In this document: positions 32,555 to 41,796 of the stretch, one piece after another
How the letters are laid out: each line of letters opens with the position of its first letter
Position numbering within the stretch: position 1 is the first letter of the stretch
Assembly: GCA_024684375.1 (NCBI GenBank)
Contig: JAIKWZ010000018.1
Location: forward strand, 1-64,000
Reading direction: 5' to 3'
From: Clostridiales bacterium
GTDB lineage: Bacteria > Bacillota > Clostridia > Christensenellales > Aristaeellaceae
Length of the DNA stretch: 64,000 bases
The notes under the pieces: generated by a model
What the model saw: only the letters and a program-made list of their open reading frames with translations
What the model was told of the DNA's origin: nothing
Database searches by the model: none
Translations under genes and position numbers: made by a program

Positions 32555-33425
32555 TCTCATCATCATTGCGGCCGCTCATTTTCTGCTGCTGGCCTCGGCA
32601 GCCGTTCTTGCCCGGAAACGCAGACGGATCTTCGGATGGGGCGGGATCCTGTTCTGCCTGCTGCTGCCGCTGTTCGGGCCGATCTGCGGGCTGGAAATGA
32701 TTTTTGCCACGGAGCCGGATCCGTCGCTGCTCCGGGATATGATTATGAGGAAAGATAAGCTTCGCAGAAGTTATGTGACTCCGGGAGCCGAAGCACCGAT
32801 CACCGCACCGATGGAAGAAGCGTTTTTCATCAGCGCGCCGGATGTCCGCCGAAAAATGATGATGAAGCTGCTGGATAATGATCCGTCGAACAATGTGGAG
32901 CTTCTGATGATGGCGCGCTTCAATGACGATCCGGAAACGGCTCACTATGCCACCGCAACGCTGACCGAATACCAGCGTCAGACGGAGATGCTGCTGCAGC
33001 AAAGCCAGTCACTTCTGGCAAAACAGCCGGATAACCAGGAAGAACGCTTGAACTATATCCGCAAGACTGAGGAATACATCAGCAGCGGCCTGCTGGAAGG
33101 GCATCTGCTGGAGCGCCAGAGGATCTTGCTGAAGAAGGAACTGGATAAGCTGCCGGAAGAGCAGACGGATATGGAACTGGGCTGCCTGCGTATAAAGAAC
33201 CTGCTCGAGCTGCGTCAGGCCTCGGAAGCCATTGAAGCGGCAAAAACGCTGTTGAACCGCTTTCCGGGGCGGGAAGAACCATGGCTGGAGTTGATGCGTA
33301 TCTATGTGGAGTGCCGCGATGCCAGGGGATTGCAAAAACTCTATGAAGAGATGGAAATCGCCGGTGTGCAGTGGAGTTACGCCGGCAAGGAAAAGAAGGA
33401 ATACTTTTTGAGAGGCCTGGTATGA
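32547..33425 (+). CDS. pelE: PelE-like membrane protein with helical repeats
   Basis: This 292-residue protein starts at TTG 32547, inside the end of pelD, with GGAGG 9 nt before it. Two N-terminal membrane helices lie at about 2-22 and 29-50. A cytosolic all-helical part follows, including RKMMMKLLDNDPSNNVELLM and TPR-like helices near the C-terminus (ELRQASEAIEAAKTLLNRFP, then EPWLELMRIY). PelE of Pel systems is a membrane-anchored helical repeat protein that pairs with PelD and PelG. The position between PelD and the deacetylase matches the Gram-positive order pelD-E-A-F-G. Confidence 0.78.
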   Translation: MLSLIIIAAAHFLLLASAAVLARKRRRIFGWGGILFCLLLPLFGPICGLEMIFATEPDPSLLRDMIMRKDKLRRSYVTPGAEAPITAPMEEAFFISAPDVRRKMMMKLLDNDPSNNVELLMMARFNDDPETAHYATATLTEYQRQTEMLLQQSQSLLAKQPDNQEERLNYIRKTEEYISSGLLEGHLLERQRILLKKELDKLPEEQTDMELGCLRIKNLLELRQASEAIEAAKTLLNRFPGREEPWLELMRIYVECRDARGLQKLYEEMEIAGVQWSYAGKEKKEYFLRGLV

Positions 33426-35221
33426 AAAGGCAGCATACGAAAGTATATCTGACTGTTCCGGCGCTTTGCCTTCTGCTGACCCTGACGCTGATCGTATCAC
33501 ACCGGGGCCTGCCGCTGGAACCGCGGCCTCCGAAGCTTGACCGACTTACGGAAGCAGCCGGCTCAGGCACATCGGAAGTGGAGGCGCTGCTTCTGGCAGA
33601 GGAAGAAACTGCGCTGCTGACAGTGGTCAAGGATACCCTGAATGAAATGCGCATCGGTTGGAAGGTATCAGACCGGCTGGAGGAAGCAGAACTGGATTCG
33701 CTGAACTTTGTACTGGTCTGCAGTCAGAATCCGGAAACGCTCTTCGGGGAAAACGCCGTCCATCTGATCGAGTGGGTGGAACGCGGAGGATCCCTGGCGC
33801 TGATGACTGCCCAGGCAACGGATGGATGGATACGGATCGCCGGACACAAACTGGGCATGATGGACAGCACCTCGGAGTACTACAATTATCATGCGCTGCG
33901 TGTGGATCCGAAAGCCATGGCGCTTTTCAGTGATGTGACCTTCGACGAAGGTATGGATGACTATACGCTCCCTATTCGCATTGAACCGGATTGCGAGGTG
34001 TTGATCCGCACCGCAGATGAACGGGCAATCCCGCTGATGTGGACCCGGGAAATCGGAAAGGGCCGCGCTGTCGTCTGCAATCACACGCTGATCGCAGGGA
34101 AGGATTCCAGGGGCCTTGCAGCCATGACGATCGCCGCGGCCCGTGACGTGCTGGTATATCCCATAATTAACGCCGGTATGGTGTTTATCGATGACTTTCC
34201 GGCCCCGCAGCCCGAAGGGTATGACAAACTGATCCAGCAGCAATTCGGAATGAGCATTCAGGAATTCTACCGGAATCACTGGTGGCCGGATATGAAGACT
34301 TTCGCACGGAAATACGGTGTGCGCTATACCGGAGTGCTGGTGGAAACCTACAATAAGACCATGACGCCGCCTTTTGCCCCGGATACTGAGGACAATGCTC
34401 TGATCCGGTACTATGCCTCGGAACTGGTTCATATGGGCGGAGAAGTGGGACTGCACGGATACAATCATCAGCCTCTGTGTCTGGATGGATGGCACTATGC
34501 CAAAGAGGATTATGATACCTGGGATTCTATGGAAAACATGGTGCTGGCGGTAAAGGAACTGCTGCGCTACGGCCGTTTGTTTTTGCCGGAGTCCAGTTTT
34601 ACCTGCTATGTGCCGCCTTCCAATTATCTGAGCCCGGAGGGACAGCAGGTGCTGGTGGAAACTGTTCCCTCATTGCTGACGATTTCGGGGGTTTACCTTC
34701 CGGAGGACGGGATTGACGCCCTGGTCCAGGAATACCATGAGAACCCGGACGGGACAGTGCCGGTACCGCGGATCAGCTCCGGTTTTTCCATGGATCATTA
34801 TCAGAAAATGGTGGCGGCCGAAGAATTGTACCTGCACGGGGTTTTCTCTCACTTCATCCATCCGGACGATGTTTTGGACGAAGAGCGCGGCGCGCTGCTG
34901 GGCTGGAAGACGATGGCGGAGGGTTTTGACGATGCGCTGGAGCAGGTGACCGGGACCTATCCCGCACTCCGCTGGTGTACCGCCACCGAAGCCGCGGCAG
35001 CGGTACAGCGGTTTGACCGGCTGGGTGTAACAAGAAAATGGGAAGGAAACCGGCTGACGCTGACACTGACTGGTTTTGTAGATGAAGCCTGGCTGTGCCT
35101 GAATGCAAAAGAAGCTCCCGCGCAGGTGGAAGGCGCGGAGGTGTATCCTGCCGGGAACGGACTTTGGCTGAAGGCTCTGCAGGATACCGTGACGCTGGAC
35201 TGGGAGAAGGTGGAGCCATGA
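33422..35221 (+). CDS. pelA: DUF2194/PelA-type polysaccharide deacetylase, membrane-anchored
   Basis: This 599-residue protein is anchored by one N-terminal helix (9-26) and is otherwise extracytoplasmic. A flavodoxin- or glutamine-amidotransferase-like domain (about 60-240) precedes a NodB/CE4-like barrel. The barrel has VFIDDFPAP (Asp 257-258), GLHGYNHQP (His 345 and 349) and FSHFIHPDD near 480, giving the Asp-His-His metal set. A beta-sandwich-like tail ends the protein. It should deacetylate GalNAc/GlcNAc residues of the polymer. No hydrolase domain is present, as in Gram-positive Pel clusters. ATG 33422 overlaps the pelE stop. Confidence 0.82.
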   Translation: MKRQHTKVYLTVPALCLLLTLTLIVSHRGLPLEPRPPKLDRLTEAAGSGTSEVEALLLAEEETALLTVVKDTLNEMRIGWKVSDRLEEAELDSLNFVLVCSQNPETLFGENAVHLIEWVERGGSLALMTAQATDGWIRIAGHKLGMMDSTSEYYNYHALRVDPKAMALFSDVTFDEGMDDYTLPIRIEPDCEVLIRTADERAIPLMWTREIGKGRAVVCNHTLIAGKDSRGLAAMTIAAARDVLVYPIINAGMVFIDDFPAPQPEGYDKLIQQQFGMSIQEFYRNHWWPDMKTFARKYGVRYTGVLVETYNKTMTPPFAPDTEDNALIRYYASELVHMGGEVGLHGYNHQPLCLDGWHYAKEDYDTWDSMENMVLAVKELLRYGRLFLPESSFTCYVPPSNYLSPEGQQVLVETVPSLLTISGVYLPEDGIDALVQEYHENPDGTVPVPRISSGFSMDHYQKMVAAEELYLHGVFSHFIHPDDVLDEERGALLGWKTMAEGFDDALEQVTGTYPALRWCTATEAAAAVQRFDRLGVTRKWEGNRLTLTLTGFVDEAWLCLNAKEAPAQVEGAEVYPAGNGLWLKALQDTVTLDWEKVEP

Positions 35222-36645
35222 AAATCTGCGTGATATGCGAAGGCTGTTATCCGTTTGTGGCCGGCGGCGTATCGAGCTGGCTGCACGGGCTGATCAAGGC
35301 AATGCCACAGCATACTTTTGTGATCTGGGCGATCGGAGCACAGGAAAAGAGCCGGGGCAAGTATGCCTATGAAATGCCGGAAAACGTGGCAGAGCTTCGG
35401 GATGTTTATCTTGACGAAATGATGGCCAGCCACATACACAGGCCTCGGCGGTCACATCTGACTTCTGCGCAGAAGGACAACCTTAAACGCTTCATGCGGT
35501 GTGAGCAGCCGGACTGGAATGATATTTTTTCTTTTTTTTCCGGGAAGCCGCTGGAGAACGTGAGCTTTCTGATGAGTGATAATTTCCTTGACCTCCTGGA
35601 AGAGCTGAGCACCGAGGATTACCCCTATGTGGGATTTACGGATTACTTTTATTGTATCCGCTCCATGTTTTTGCCGCTTCTGTATCTGCTCGGAACGGAA
35701 CCGCCGCAAGCAGACCTGTATTATTCCGTTTCCGCCGGCTATGCGGGCGTGCTGGGAGCTATGGCAAGCCTGCGTACAGGCCGTCCGTTTCTGCTCACTG
35801 AACACGGCATCTACACCAGGGAACGGGAAGAGGAGATCCTTCGGACGGACTGGGTGCCTCCTCACTTTAAGAATCTGTGGATCCGGATGTTTTATATGTA
35901 CACCCGCTGCGCTTACCAATATGCATCCCGCGTGACATCGCTCTTTCACCGGGCCAGCCTCATACAGCAGGAAATCGGGTGCCCGGCAGATAAATGCAGG
36001 GTGATCCCCAACGGTGTAGCTTATGAGCGGTTTTCCGGGATCCCGCTCAAGGAACCGGATGGGTGGATCGATATCGGAGCCGTGGTGCGGCTGGTGCCGA
36101 TCAAGGATATTAAAACCATGCTCTACGCCTTTTCTCTGGTTTGCCAGGAGCGGGATCACGTGCGGCTTCATATTATGGGACCTACCGAGGAGGATGAGGA
36201 ATACTACAGCGAATGCGTGCATCTGAGGGACGACCTTGGGCTGGAAAACGCAGTGTTCACCGGGCGGGTGAACGTGCTTGAATACTTGCAGAAAATAGAT
36301 TTTGTGCTTCTGACCAGCCTTTCCGAGGGGCAGCCGCTGGCTGTGCTGGAGGGCATGGCGGCCGGCCGACCCGCTGTTACAACGGATGTGGGCTGCTGCA
36401 GGGAACTGCTGGAAGGTGTCGATGACGGACTGGACACGGCAGGATACTGCGTACCGCCTATGCACCAGAAAGCGATGGCAGAGGCGATGTTGGCCATGTG
36501 CAATAACACGGCGGAACGGCTGCGCATGGGAGAACAGGGCCAGAAGCGGGTGGCAGCGAATTACCGTCACGCGCAGATGCTCAGCCGGTACGAGGCACTG
36601 TTTGAAGAGACGGGAGGTGAGAAGCTTGGCGGGGATCGGATTTGA
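35218..36645 (+). CDS. pelF: PelF-like glycosyltransferase (GT4)
   Basis: This is a cytosolic GT-B enzyme of 475 residues. It starts MKICVICEGCYPFVAGGVSS, whose GGVSSW loop is characteristic of PelF. It continues with PFLLTEHGIYTREREEEI (about 199-216), GAVVRLVPIKDIKTML and the nucleotide-sugar loop LTSLSEGQPLAVLEGMAAG (about 364-382, E-x7-E). PelF polymerises UDP-GalNAc/GlcNAc in Pel synthesis. It overlaps the pelA stop by ATGA and the pelG start by 20 nt, so the cluster is tightly coupled. Confidence 0.9.
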   Translation: MKICVICEGCYPFVAGGVSSWLHGLIKAMPQHTFVIWAIGAQEKSRGKYAYEMPENVAELRDVYLDEMMASHIHRPRRSHLTSAQKDNLKRFMRCEQPDWNDIFSFFSGKPLENVSFLMSDNFLDLLEELSTEDYPYVGFTDYFYCIRSMFLPLLYLLGTEPPQADLYYSVSAGYAGVLGAMASLRTGRPFLLTEHGIYTREREEEILRTDWVPPHFKNLWIRMFYMYTRCAYQYASRVTSLFHRASLIQQEIGCPADKCRVIPNGVAYERFSGIPLKEPDGWIDIGAVVRLVPIKDIKTMLYAFSLVCQERDHVRLHIMGPTEEDEEYYSECVHLRDDLGLENAVFTGRVNVLEYLQKIDFVLLTSLSEGQPLAVLEGMAAGRPAVTTDVGCCRELLEGVDDGLDTAGYCVPPMHQKAMAEAMLAMCNNTAERLRMGEQGQKRVAANYRHAQMLSRYEALFEETGGEKLGGDRI

Positions 36646-38083
36646 ACTTAAAAAACTGTTTGTAGGACGCGGTGTGATCCGGAAAGTGCGCGCCTATGCT
36701 TACGCTGCGGTCATCTGCTCCGGAACCATGGTTCTCGCTTTACTGCTCCTGCTGGGCATACAGGGACTGGCGAAGTATTACGAAATCGGGGAACATATGC
36801 GCGAAGTTCTGGTGATCACCATAGTTTACGCGCTCTTTTTCAGTATGATGATGACCAGCGGATTTCAGATGTTTCTTTCCCGATATGTAGCCGATATGAT
36901 GTATCAGAATCGTCTGGAACGGGTGTTCCCTTCCCTGGTCGGAGCCTCTCTGGTGCTGATGATACCCGGAGGACTGCTATACGGGTATGTAGTTTCCACG
37001 GCAGCGGAGCTGAGCCTGCTGCAGAAACTGCTGAACTGGGCGCTCTTTATGGAATTGATCCCGGTATGGCTTCTGATGTCCTACATCACAGCGGCTAAGG
37101 ACTACCGGGCAATACTTACGATCTTCGTTCTGGGAGTGGTTGCGGCGTTGGCAGGCGGACCGCTGATGATTCTCATTGGTGTGGAGAAGACGACAGCGCT
37201 GATGGGCGCCATGACCCTTGGATACGGAATCATGCTGATTGGATTGACAAGGGTGCTTCTCCGGTATTTTCCCGCAGGAAAAGGAAGCCTATTCGGGTTT
37301 ATTGCCTGGTTTTCACAAACGCCTGATCTGCTGCTGACCGGCTTTCTCAGCATGGCGGGAGCTTTTATTCACATCGTGATTATGTAGTTCAGCCCTTTGG
37401 GTTCCGGAGTTACGGGACTGTATCGGCAGGCGTCTCTGTTTGACAGCGCGGCGTTCTATGCATTTCTGGTAACACTGCCGACGAACATCAACTTTATTGT
37501 CTCCGTGGAAGTGAATTTCTACACCACATACAGGGGCTATTTCTCCGCCATTACCGACGGCGGTACCATGCCGGAGATCGAACTGGCGCGTACACGCATG
37601 GAGCGTTCACTGTGGCAGGAGATCAGCAGCCTCGTGGTCGTGCAGCTGTTTTCCATGGTCGTATACATTCTGCTGATGCGTTACTGGCTGGTGACGATTG
37701 GGTTTACCAGCGAAATGCTGCACATGTTCCAGCTGATGTGTATCGGATACTCCCTTTACTGCCTGGGATCGAGCCTGATGATGCTGCAGCTGTATTTTAA
37801 CGACCGGCTTGGAGCAATGGCAACGGCCGCGGTCTTTTTCCTGACCAATCTGGCGGGAACACTGCTTTCCCTCCGGCTGGGGCCGCTCTACTACGGAGGC
37901 GGCCTGGTGCTGGGCGGCGCGGCAATGTATACCGCGGCCCTCCCCCGGATGAAGAGCTATGTCCGGCGTATCGACTATCATGTATACTGTTCGCAGCCGG
38001 TATTTAACGAAAGAACACATGACCGCTGGAAGATCATCGCGGACAAGCTGGAAGAACGCGCCGGGAGGATGCACGGCGTATGA
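36626..38083 (+). pseudogene. pelG: PelG-like polysaccharide flippase with one in-frame TAG
   Basis: From TTG 36626 (GGAGGTGA upstream) the frame gives a typical PelG start AGIGFELKKLFVGRG and runs as a multi-helix MATE/Wzx-like exporter. It meets TAG at 37385-37387 (codon 254) and continues in the same frame as FSPLGSGVTGLYRQASLFD for 231 more codons to 38083. The full 485 codons match the expected length with 12 helices, so the stop is the only defect. It is consistent with one base change from TGG (Trp). The downstream part has no good ribosome site, so loss of function, read-through or sequence error are the options. Confidence 0.85.
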
Positions 38084-38097
38084 ACGGGGGGATCAAG

Positions 38098-39843
38098 ATG
38101 AAAAAAAGATGCCTGATGCTGATGCTGGCATGCATGCTGATGCTGACGGCTTGCAGCGTCGACACTCAGGAGGCCCGGGAGACCGGCGGAACGGAGCCGG
38201 CACGCCTGGCCGTGGAAAAGAGCGCTGCCCGGGACGGGGGCATAGAGGATAATGCCGGCCTTTATGAAGAAGAATTCTCGGATGTGATCTGCTTCTACGT
38301 AACGGTGACAGGCGGGAACGCCGCGGATAAAACAAATCATACCCTGGCGGAAGTGAACAGCTATATCAATCTGCAGGGGATGGAAAACACAGAGAAGATC
38401 ATGACTCAGGTACTTCTGCAGGCAGGAGACGAGGAAGGCCCACTGAGAAGTGAAGTGGGATACAGCGCCCTGTCCGCGAACGCGACCATGAATGTGCGCG
38501 GACGGACGTCCACCGGGTATCCGCAAAAGTCCTACCGCTTTACGCTGTTTGACAATGCAGGCCTGTGGCGCGGCCAGCGCGCGATTGCCCTGAATAAGCA
38601 TCCGGCGGATCTGACCCGCTTCCGAAACCGGCTCTATTTTGAACTGCTGCAGGAGGTCCCCGGCATTCCAAGCCTTCGAACGCAGTTTGTGCGGCTGTAT
38701 GTGAAAGACCTGACATCCGATCCCCCTTCGGACAGCTTTACGGACTACGGCCTTTTTACCCAGGTGGAGCTTCCCAACAACCGCTACCTGCGGAATCACG
38801 GATTATCGATCAACGGGAACATGTATAAGGCGCAGATGTGCGAAATGTACCGCTATCCGGAAAAATTGAAACTGGCAACTGATCCGGAGTATGATCTGGC
38901 AGCCTTTTCTACAGTACTGGAGCCCAAAACCGGGGAGGATCATACCAAGCTGCTCGAAATGCTTGATGCAGTGAATAATTACAGTGTCAGAATCGAAGAC
39001 GTGACGGAGAAATACTTCGACCTCGATAATCTGACCAGCTTTCTGGCATATAATCTGCTGATGGGAAACGAGGACAGCAACGCGCAGAACTATCTGCTCT
39101 ACAGCCCGGTAAATTCTGAAAAATGGTACTTCCTGTGTTGGGACGGTGACGGCTGTCTGCACTACGGGGAGGATCAGCTGCTGGAAAGTGCCTTTGAGGT
39201 GAGCTCCTGGACTCATGGCGTAAGCGATTACTGGGGCGTCGTGCTGTTCAATCGTCTGCTCCGGACCGAAACATTCCGCGCCGCATTGGAAGATAAAATT
39301 CAGCTGCTGCACGGAATCATCACCCCGGAACGGATTTCAGAGATGGTGACGCGCTACCGGGAGATCGTGGACCCCTTTACCGAACGCCTGCCGGACAGCG
39401 TAAACATGCTCGTGACGGCGGCTGTGCGGGATGCGGTCTGCAAAAGCCTGCCGGAGGATGTTGAAAAAAGCTACCAGTATTACCGGGAATCCCTGGAAAA
39501 GCCCATGCCGTTCTTTCTGGGGGACGCACGGACAGAGAACGGACAGCTGATTCTGAACTGGGACGCCGCCTATGATTTTGACGGCGAATTCGTGCGGTAC
39601 GATGTGCAGGTGGCAAGGGACTGGAGCTTTGAAGATGCGCTGATGGAAGCAAAAGGGATCCTGGAGACCCAGGCAGCGTTTGACGTTCCGGAAGCCGGAG
39701 AATACTTCTGGCGTGTGATCGCAAAAAACGAAAGCGGGCAAACGCAGGTCGCGTTTGATTCCATTGTTACCGCCACAGGGGCACATCACGGCATGCGTCA
39801 CTTCCAGCTCTCGGAAGACGGAGAGGCGGTGAACTACGAATGA
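38098..39843 (+). CDS. CotH kinase-family lipoprotein
   Basis: This 581-residue lipoprotein has signal MKKRCLMLMLACMLMLTAC with lipobox LTAC (Cys19). The CotH kinase domain follows: MNVRGRTSTGYPQKSYRF (about 132-149), then NEDSNAQNY (324-332) and FLCWDGDGC (345-353), which hold the Asn and Asp residues that bind metal-ATP in CotH. A C-terminal beta domain (about 465-560) resembles a fibronectin-type fold. CotH proteins phosphorylate secreted proteins; here the target could be a cell-surface or matrix protein tied to the polysaccharide. ATG 38098 has GGGGG before it; ATG 38080 overlaps the pelG stop and is the alternative. Confidence 0.87.
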   Translation: MKKRCLMLMLACMLMLTACSVDTQEARETGGTEPARLAVEKSAARDGGIEDNAGLYEEEFSDVICFYVTVTGGNAADKTNHTLAEVNSYINLQGMENTEKIMTQVLLQAGDEEGPLRSEVGYSALSANATMNVRGRTSTGYPQKSYRFTLFDNAGLWRGQRAIALNKHPADLTRFRNRLYFELLQEVPGIPSLRTQFVRLYVKDLTSDPPSDSFTDYGLFTQVELPNNRYLRNHGLSINGNMYKAQMCEMYRYPEKLKLATDPEYDLAAFSTVLEPKTGEDHTKLLEMLDAVNNYSVRIEDVTEKYFDLDNLTSFLAYNLLMGNEDSNAQNYLLYSPVNSEKWYFLCWDGDGCLHYGEDQLLESAFEVSSWTHGVSDYWGVVLFNRLLRTETFRAALEDKIQLLHGIITPERISEMVTRYREIVDPFTERLPDSVNMLVTAAVRDAVCKSLPEDVEKSYQYYRESLEKPMPFFLGDARTENGQLILNWDAAYDFDGEFVRYDVQVARDWSFEDALMEAKGILETQAAFDVPEAGEYFWRVIAKNESGQTQVAFDSIVTATGAHHGMRHFQLSEDGEAVNYE

Positions 39844-40574
39844 ACGGGCAGCAATGGCGGCATGAGCTGAAGTATCTGATCAATTTGCCGGAATGGGCGC
39901 TGCTGCGTTCACGCCTGCCCGCCGGAGTCCGGCGGGACGATCATGCCGGACCCGACGGAGAATACATGATCCGCAGCCTGTACTTTGACGATTACTGGAA
40001 CACCGCCTATGAGGAAAAAGAGGAAGGAGTGCTGAAGCGTCACAAGTACCGGATCCGCGTATACAACTGCTCTGACTCACGCATCCTGCTGGAACGGAAG
40101 AACAAATACGGGCCATATATCTGGAAGCAGTCCGCGCCGCTGACCCGGAAACAGCTGGAAGCGATTCTGCAGGGAGATTACAGCGTACTGCTCACAGGTG
40201 AAAGCAATCTGCTAAAGGAATTCTATTATGAATGCATGTCCCGCGTCATGCGGCCCAGGGTCATCGTGGATTATGACCGGGAACCCTTTGTGCTGGACGC
40301 GGGAAACGTCCGTATCACCTTCGACAAGCGTGTACGGGCAGGATTTGGTGAATTCAGTCTGTTCGATCCCGCGCTGCCGACGGCGGAGGTGCTGCGGGGC
40401 GATCAGATCATCATGGAAGTAAAGTATACGGAGTTTTTACCAAAGCTGGTACGAAGCCTACTTCCGCCGCGGTCGGCAGAGCTGACAGCAGCTTCAAAAT
40501 ATGTTTTGTGCTGTGACGCAGCAGTACGGGAATTTTCATACAACAGAACGGAGGGTCTGCAATGGAGACACTGA
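39840..40574 (+). CDS. VTC-domain protein (polyphosphate polymerase type)
   Basis: This 244-residue protein consists of one VTC catalytic-type domain (triphosphate tunnel fold). It has WRHELKYLI at the N-terminus, RSLYFDD (about 45-51), KYRIRVYN, ILLERKNK (about 81-88), VIVDYDREPF and IMEVKYTEFLP (about 194-204), ending in SKYVLC. The Arg, Lys and Glu residues lining the tunnel are present. In yeast this domain makes polyphosphate from ATP. In bacteria it often sits beside CotH and DUF4956 genes, with no proven product. It starts in the CotH stop (ATGA). Confidence 0.9.
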   Translation: MNGQQWRHELKYLINLPEWALLRSRLPAGVRRDDHAGPDGEYMIRSLYFDDYWNTAYEEKEEGVLKRHKYRIRVYNCSDSRILLERKNKYGPYIWKQSAPLTRKQLEAILQGDYSVLLTGESNLLKEFYYECMSRVMRPRVIVDYDREPFVLDAGNVRITFDKRVRAGFGEFSLFDPALPTAEVLRGDQIIMEVKYTEFLPKLVRSLLPPRSAELTAASKYVLCCDAAVREFSYNRTEGLQWRH

Positions 40575-41257
40575 ATTTTTCTGACATTTTCAAAAAAACC
40601 TTCCTCGAGGCAGGAGGGCTGATGCAAAACCTGAACGGTGCCGTACTGCTGCGGGCAATGTTCTACATACTCCTTTCAGTGATTCTGGGGTTTTTGCTGT
40701 ATGTCCTGTACCGTAAAACCTATTCCGGCGTGGTTTACAGCCGGGCTTTTGCGGTTTCCATTTTGGGCATGACGGTGCTGACATGCGCGATCATTGTGAC
40801 CATTCAGAGCAACACCATACTGAGCCTGGGCATGGTCGGCGCGCTGAGCATCGTACGCTACCGCACCGCAGTCAAGGATCCGATAGATCTGCTGTACCTG
40901 TTCTGGGCGGTTGCTTCGGGTATCGCGACAGGCGCCGGCATGTTCTGGATCGCGCTGTTTGCATTCGTGGTCATGGCAGTGATCCTGATCCTGCTTAACA
41001 ACGCCAAAGGCCGGAGAGACGAGATGTACATTCTCCTGCTGCATTATACGGGGGATGGGATCGAGGAGAAGGTCAGAAGAGCCATCGGGACACATCCGTA
41101 TAAGATTAAATCCAAGACCCTTCGCAAGCATGACTCAGAAATGGCGGTCGAAGTACGTATCAGGAAAAACGACATGTCTTTTGTTGACACGCTGCGGAAT
41201 GATCCCGAGATCAATGATCTGACCCTGGTGCAGTACAGCGGCGATTATATTGACTGA
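40562..41257 (+). CDS. DUF4956 membrane protein
   Basis: This 231-residue protein has about four membrane helices (about 26-45, 55-75, 92-112, 118-135). Between helices two and three it carries the conserved GMVGALSIVRYRTAVKDP segment. A cytosolic ferredoxin-like C-terminal domain (about 145-231) includes EMAVEVRIRKND. This is DUF4956, the usual third member with CotH and VTC proteins. A role as exporter or regulator of the VTC product is speculative. It overlaps the VTC gene by 13 nt and is the last gene of the island. Confidence 0.88.
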   Translation: METLNFSDIFKKTFLEAGGLMQNLNGAVLLRAMFYILLSVILGFLLYVLYRKTYSGVVYSRAFAVSILGMTVLTCAIIVTIQSNTILSLGMVGALSIVRYRTAVKDPIDLLYLFWAVASGIATGAGMFWIALFAFVVMAVILILLNNAKGRRDEMYILLLHYTGDGIEEKVRRAIGTHPYKIKSKTLRKHDSEMAVEVRIRKNDMSFVDTLRNDPEINDLTLVQYSGDYID

Positions 41258-41356
41258 TCATGAAGGCCGGCGAACAGAAAGCGCAGGCGACGTGCTTTTA
41301 AGGCATAATCTTGCCGGATAATCGATATTAATATAGGCCAGATAACATGCCTTAAT

Positions 41357-41404
41357 GGGGCTGTGAAAAAACGTTATCAGAAAGATGCGCGGCTTCACAG
41401 CCCC
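41357..41404. terminator. Long-loop inverted repeat after the DUF4956 gene
   Basis: GGGGCTGTGAA (41357-41367) pairs with TTCACAGCCCC (41394-41404) over a 26-nt loop. It may end the pel transcript or be a relic of a mobile element end. Confidence 0.45.
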
Positions 41405-41596
41405 TAATAGTTATTTGCGTCTATAACATATATGGTTGAGGGATGGATCTTGCGTTAGGTCAAGGAAGACGGCCGAAAGCGAACCCGTAGGTATAAATTG
41501 CAATTAGTTTATACTCAATGAGTTCGCGCTAAAAAAGATCTGTGTCACCGGGGGAAGCCACTATTTGAAACAGGCATTTAGTGACAAAAATGACCG

Positions 41597-41614
41597 TTAT
41601 ATCGTGTTATATCG
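41597..41614 (+). repeat. Right copy of island-flanking direct repeat
   Basis: TTATATCGTGTTATATCG matches the left copy at 29880-29897 with one mismatch. Further TTATCG words follow, so the site is part of a short repetitive tract. Confidence 0.55.
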
Positions 41615-41751
41615 CCGTGTATCGCATTTTATCGATGATGTCACTGATGTCACTGAGAGTATAAGTATAATAGAGGAATAACTATTACAAAAACAGTATT
41701 TTCCTGTCCGAGTTGATTTTTTGTTGTTTTTTCCATTGGCTGCATGAATCA

Positions 41752-41796
41752 AAATAAGCTCAAATCCCAATAAAATCGGGCATTTTGAGCTTATTT
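41752..41796. terminator. Bidirectional terminator
   Basis: A 13-bp perfect stem AAATAAGCTCAAA/TTTGAGCTTATTT encloses a 19-nt loop with an inner CCC/GGG pair. It has T-rich flanks and serves the minus-strand D-peptide operon. Confidence 0.75.

Noticed and set aside
37385-37387. Pyrrolysine or UAG read-through in PelG
   Set aside because: No downstream stem-loop or other UAG-containing gene is apparent in the window; other genes here do use TAG as a normal stop (for example pelE-side pelD stop at 32552-32554).
37397-38083. The second half of PelG as a separate gene
   Set aside because: It has no ribosome site, starts inside a conserved membrane segment and is in frame with the first half, so one interrupted gene is the better reading.
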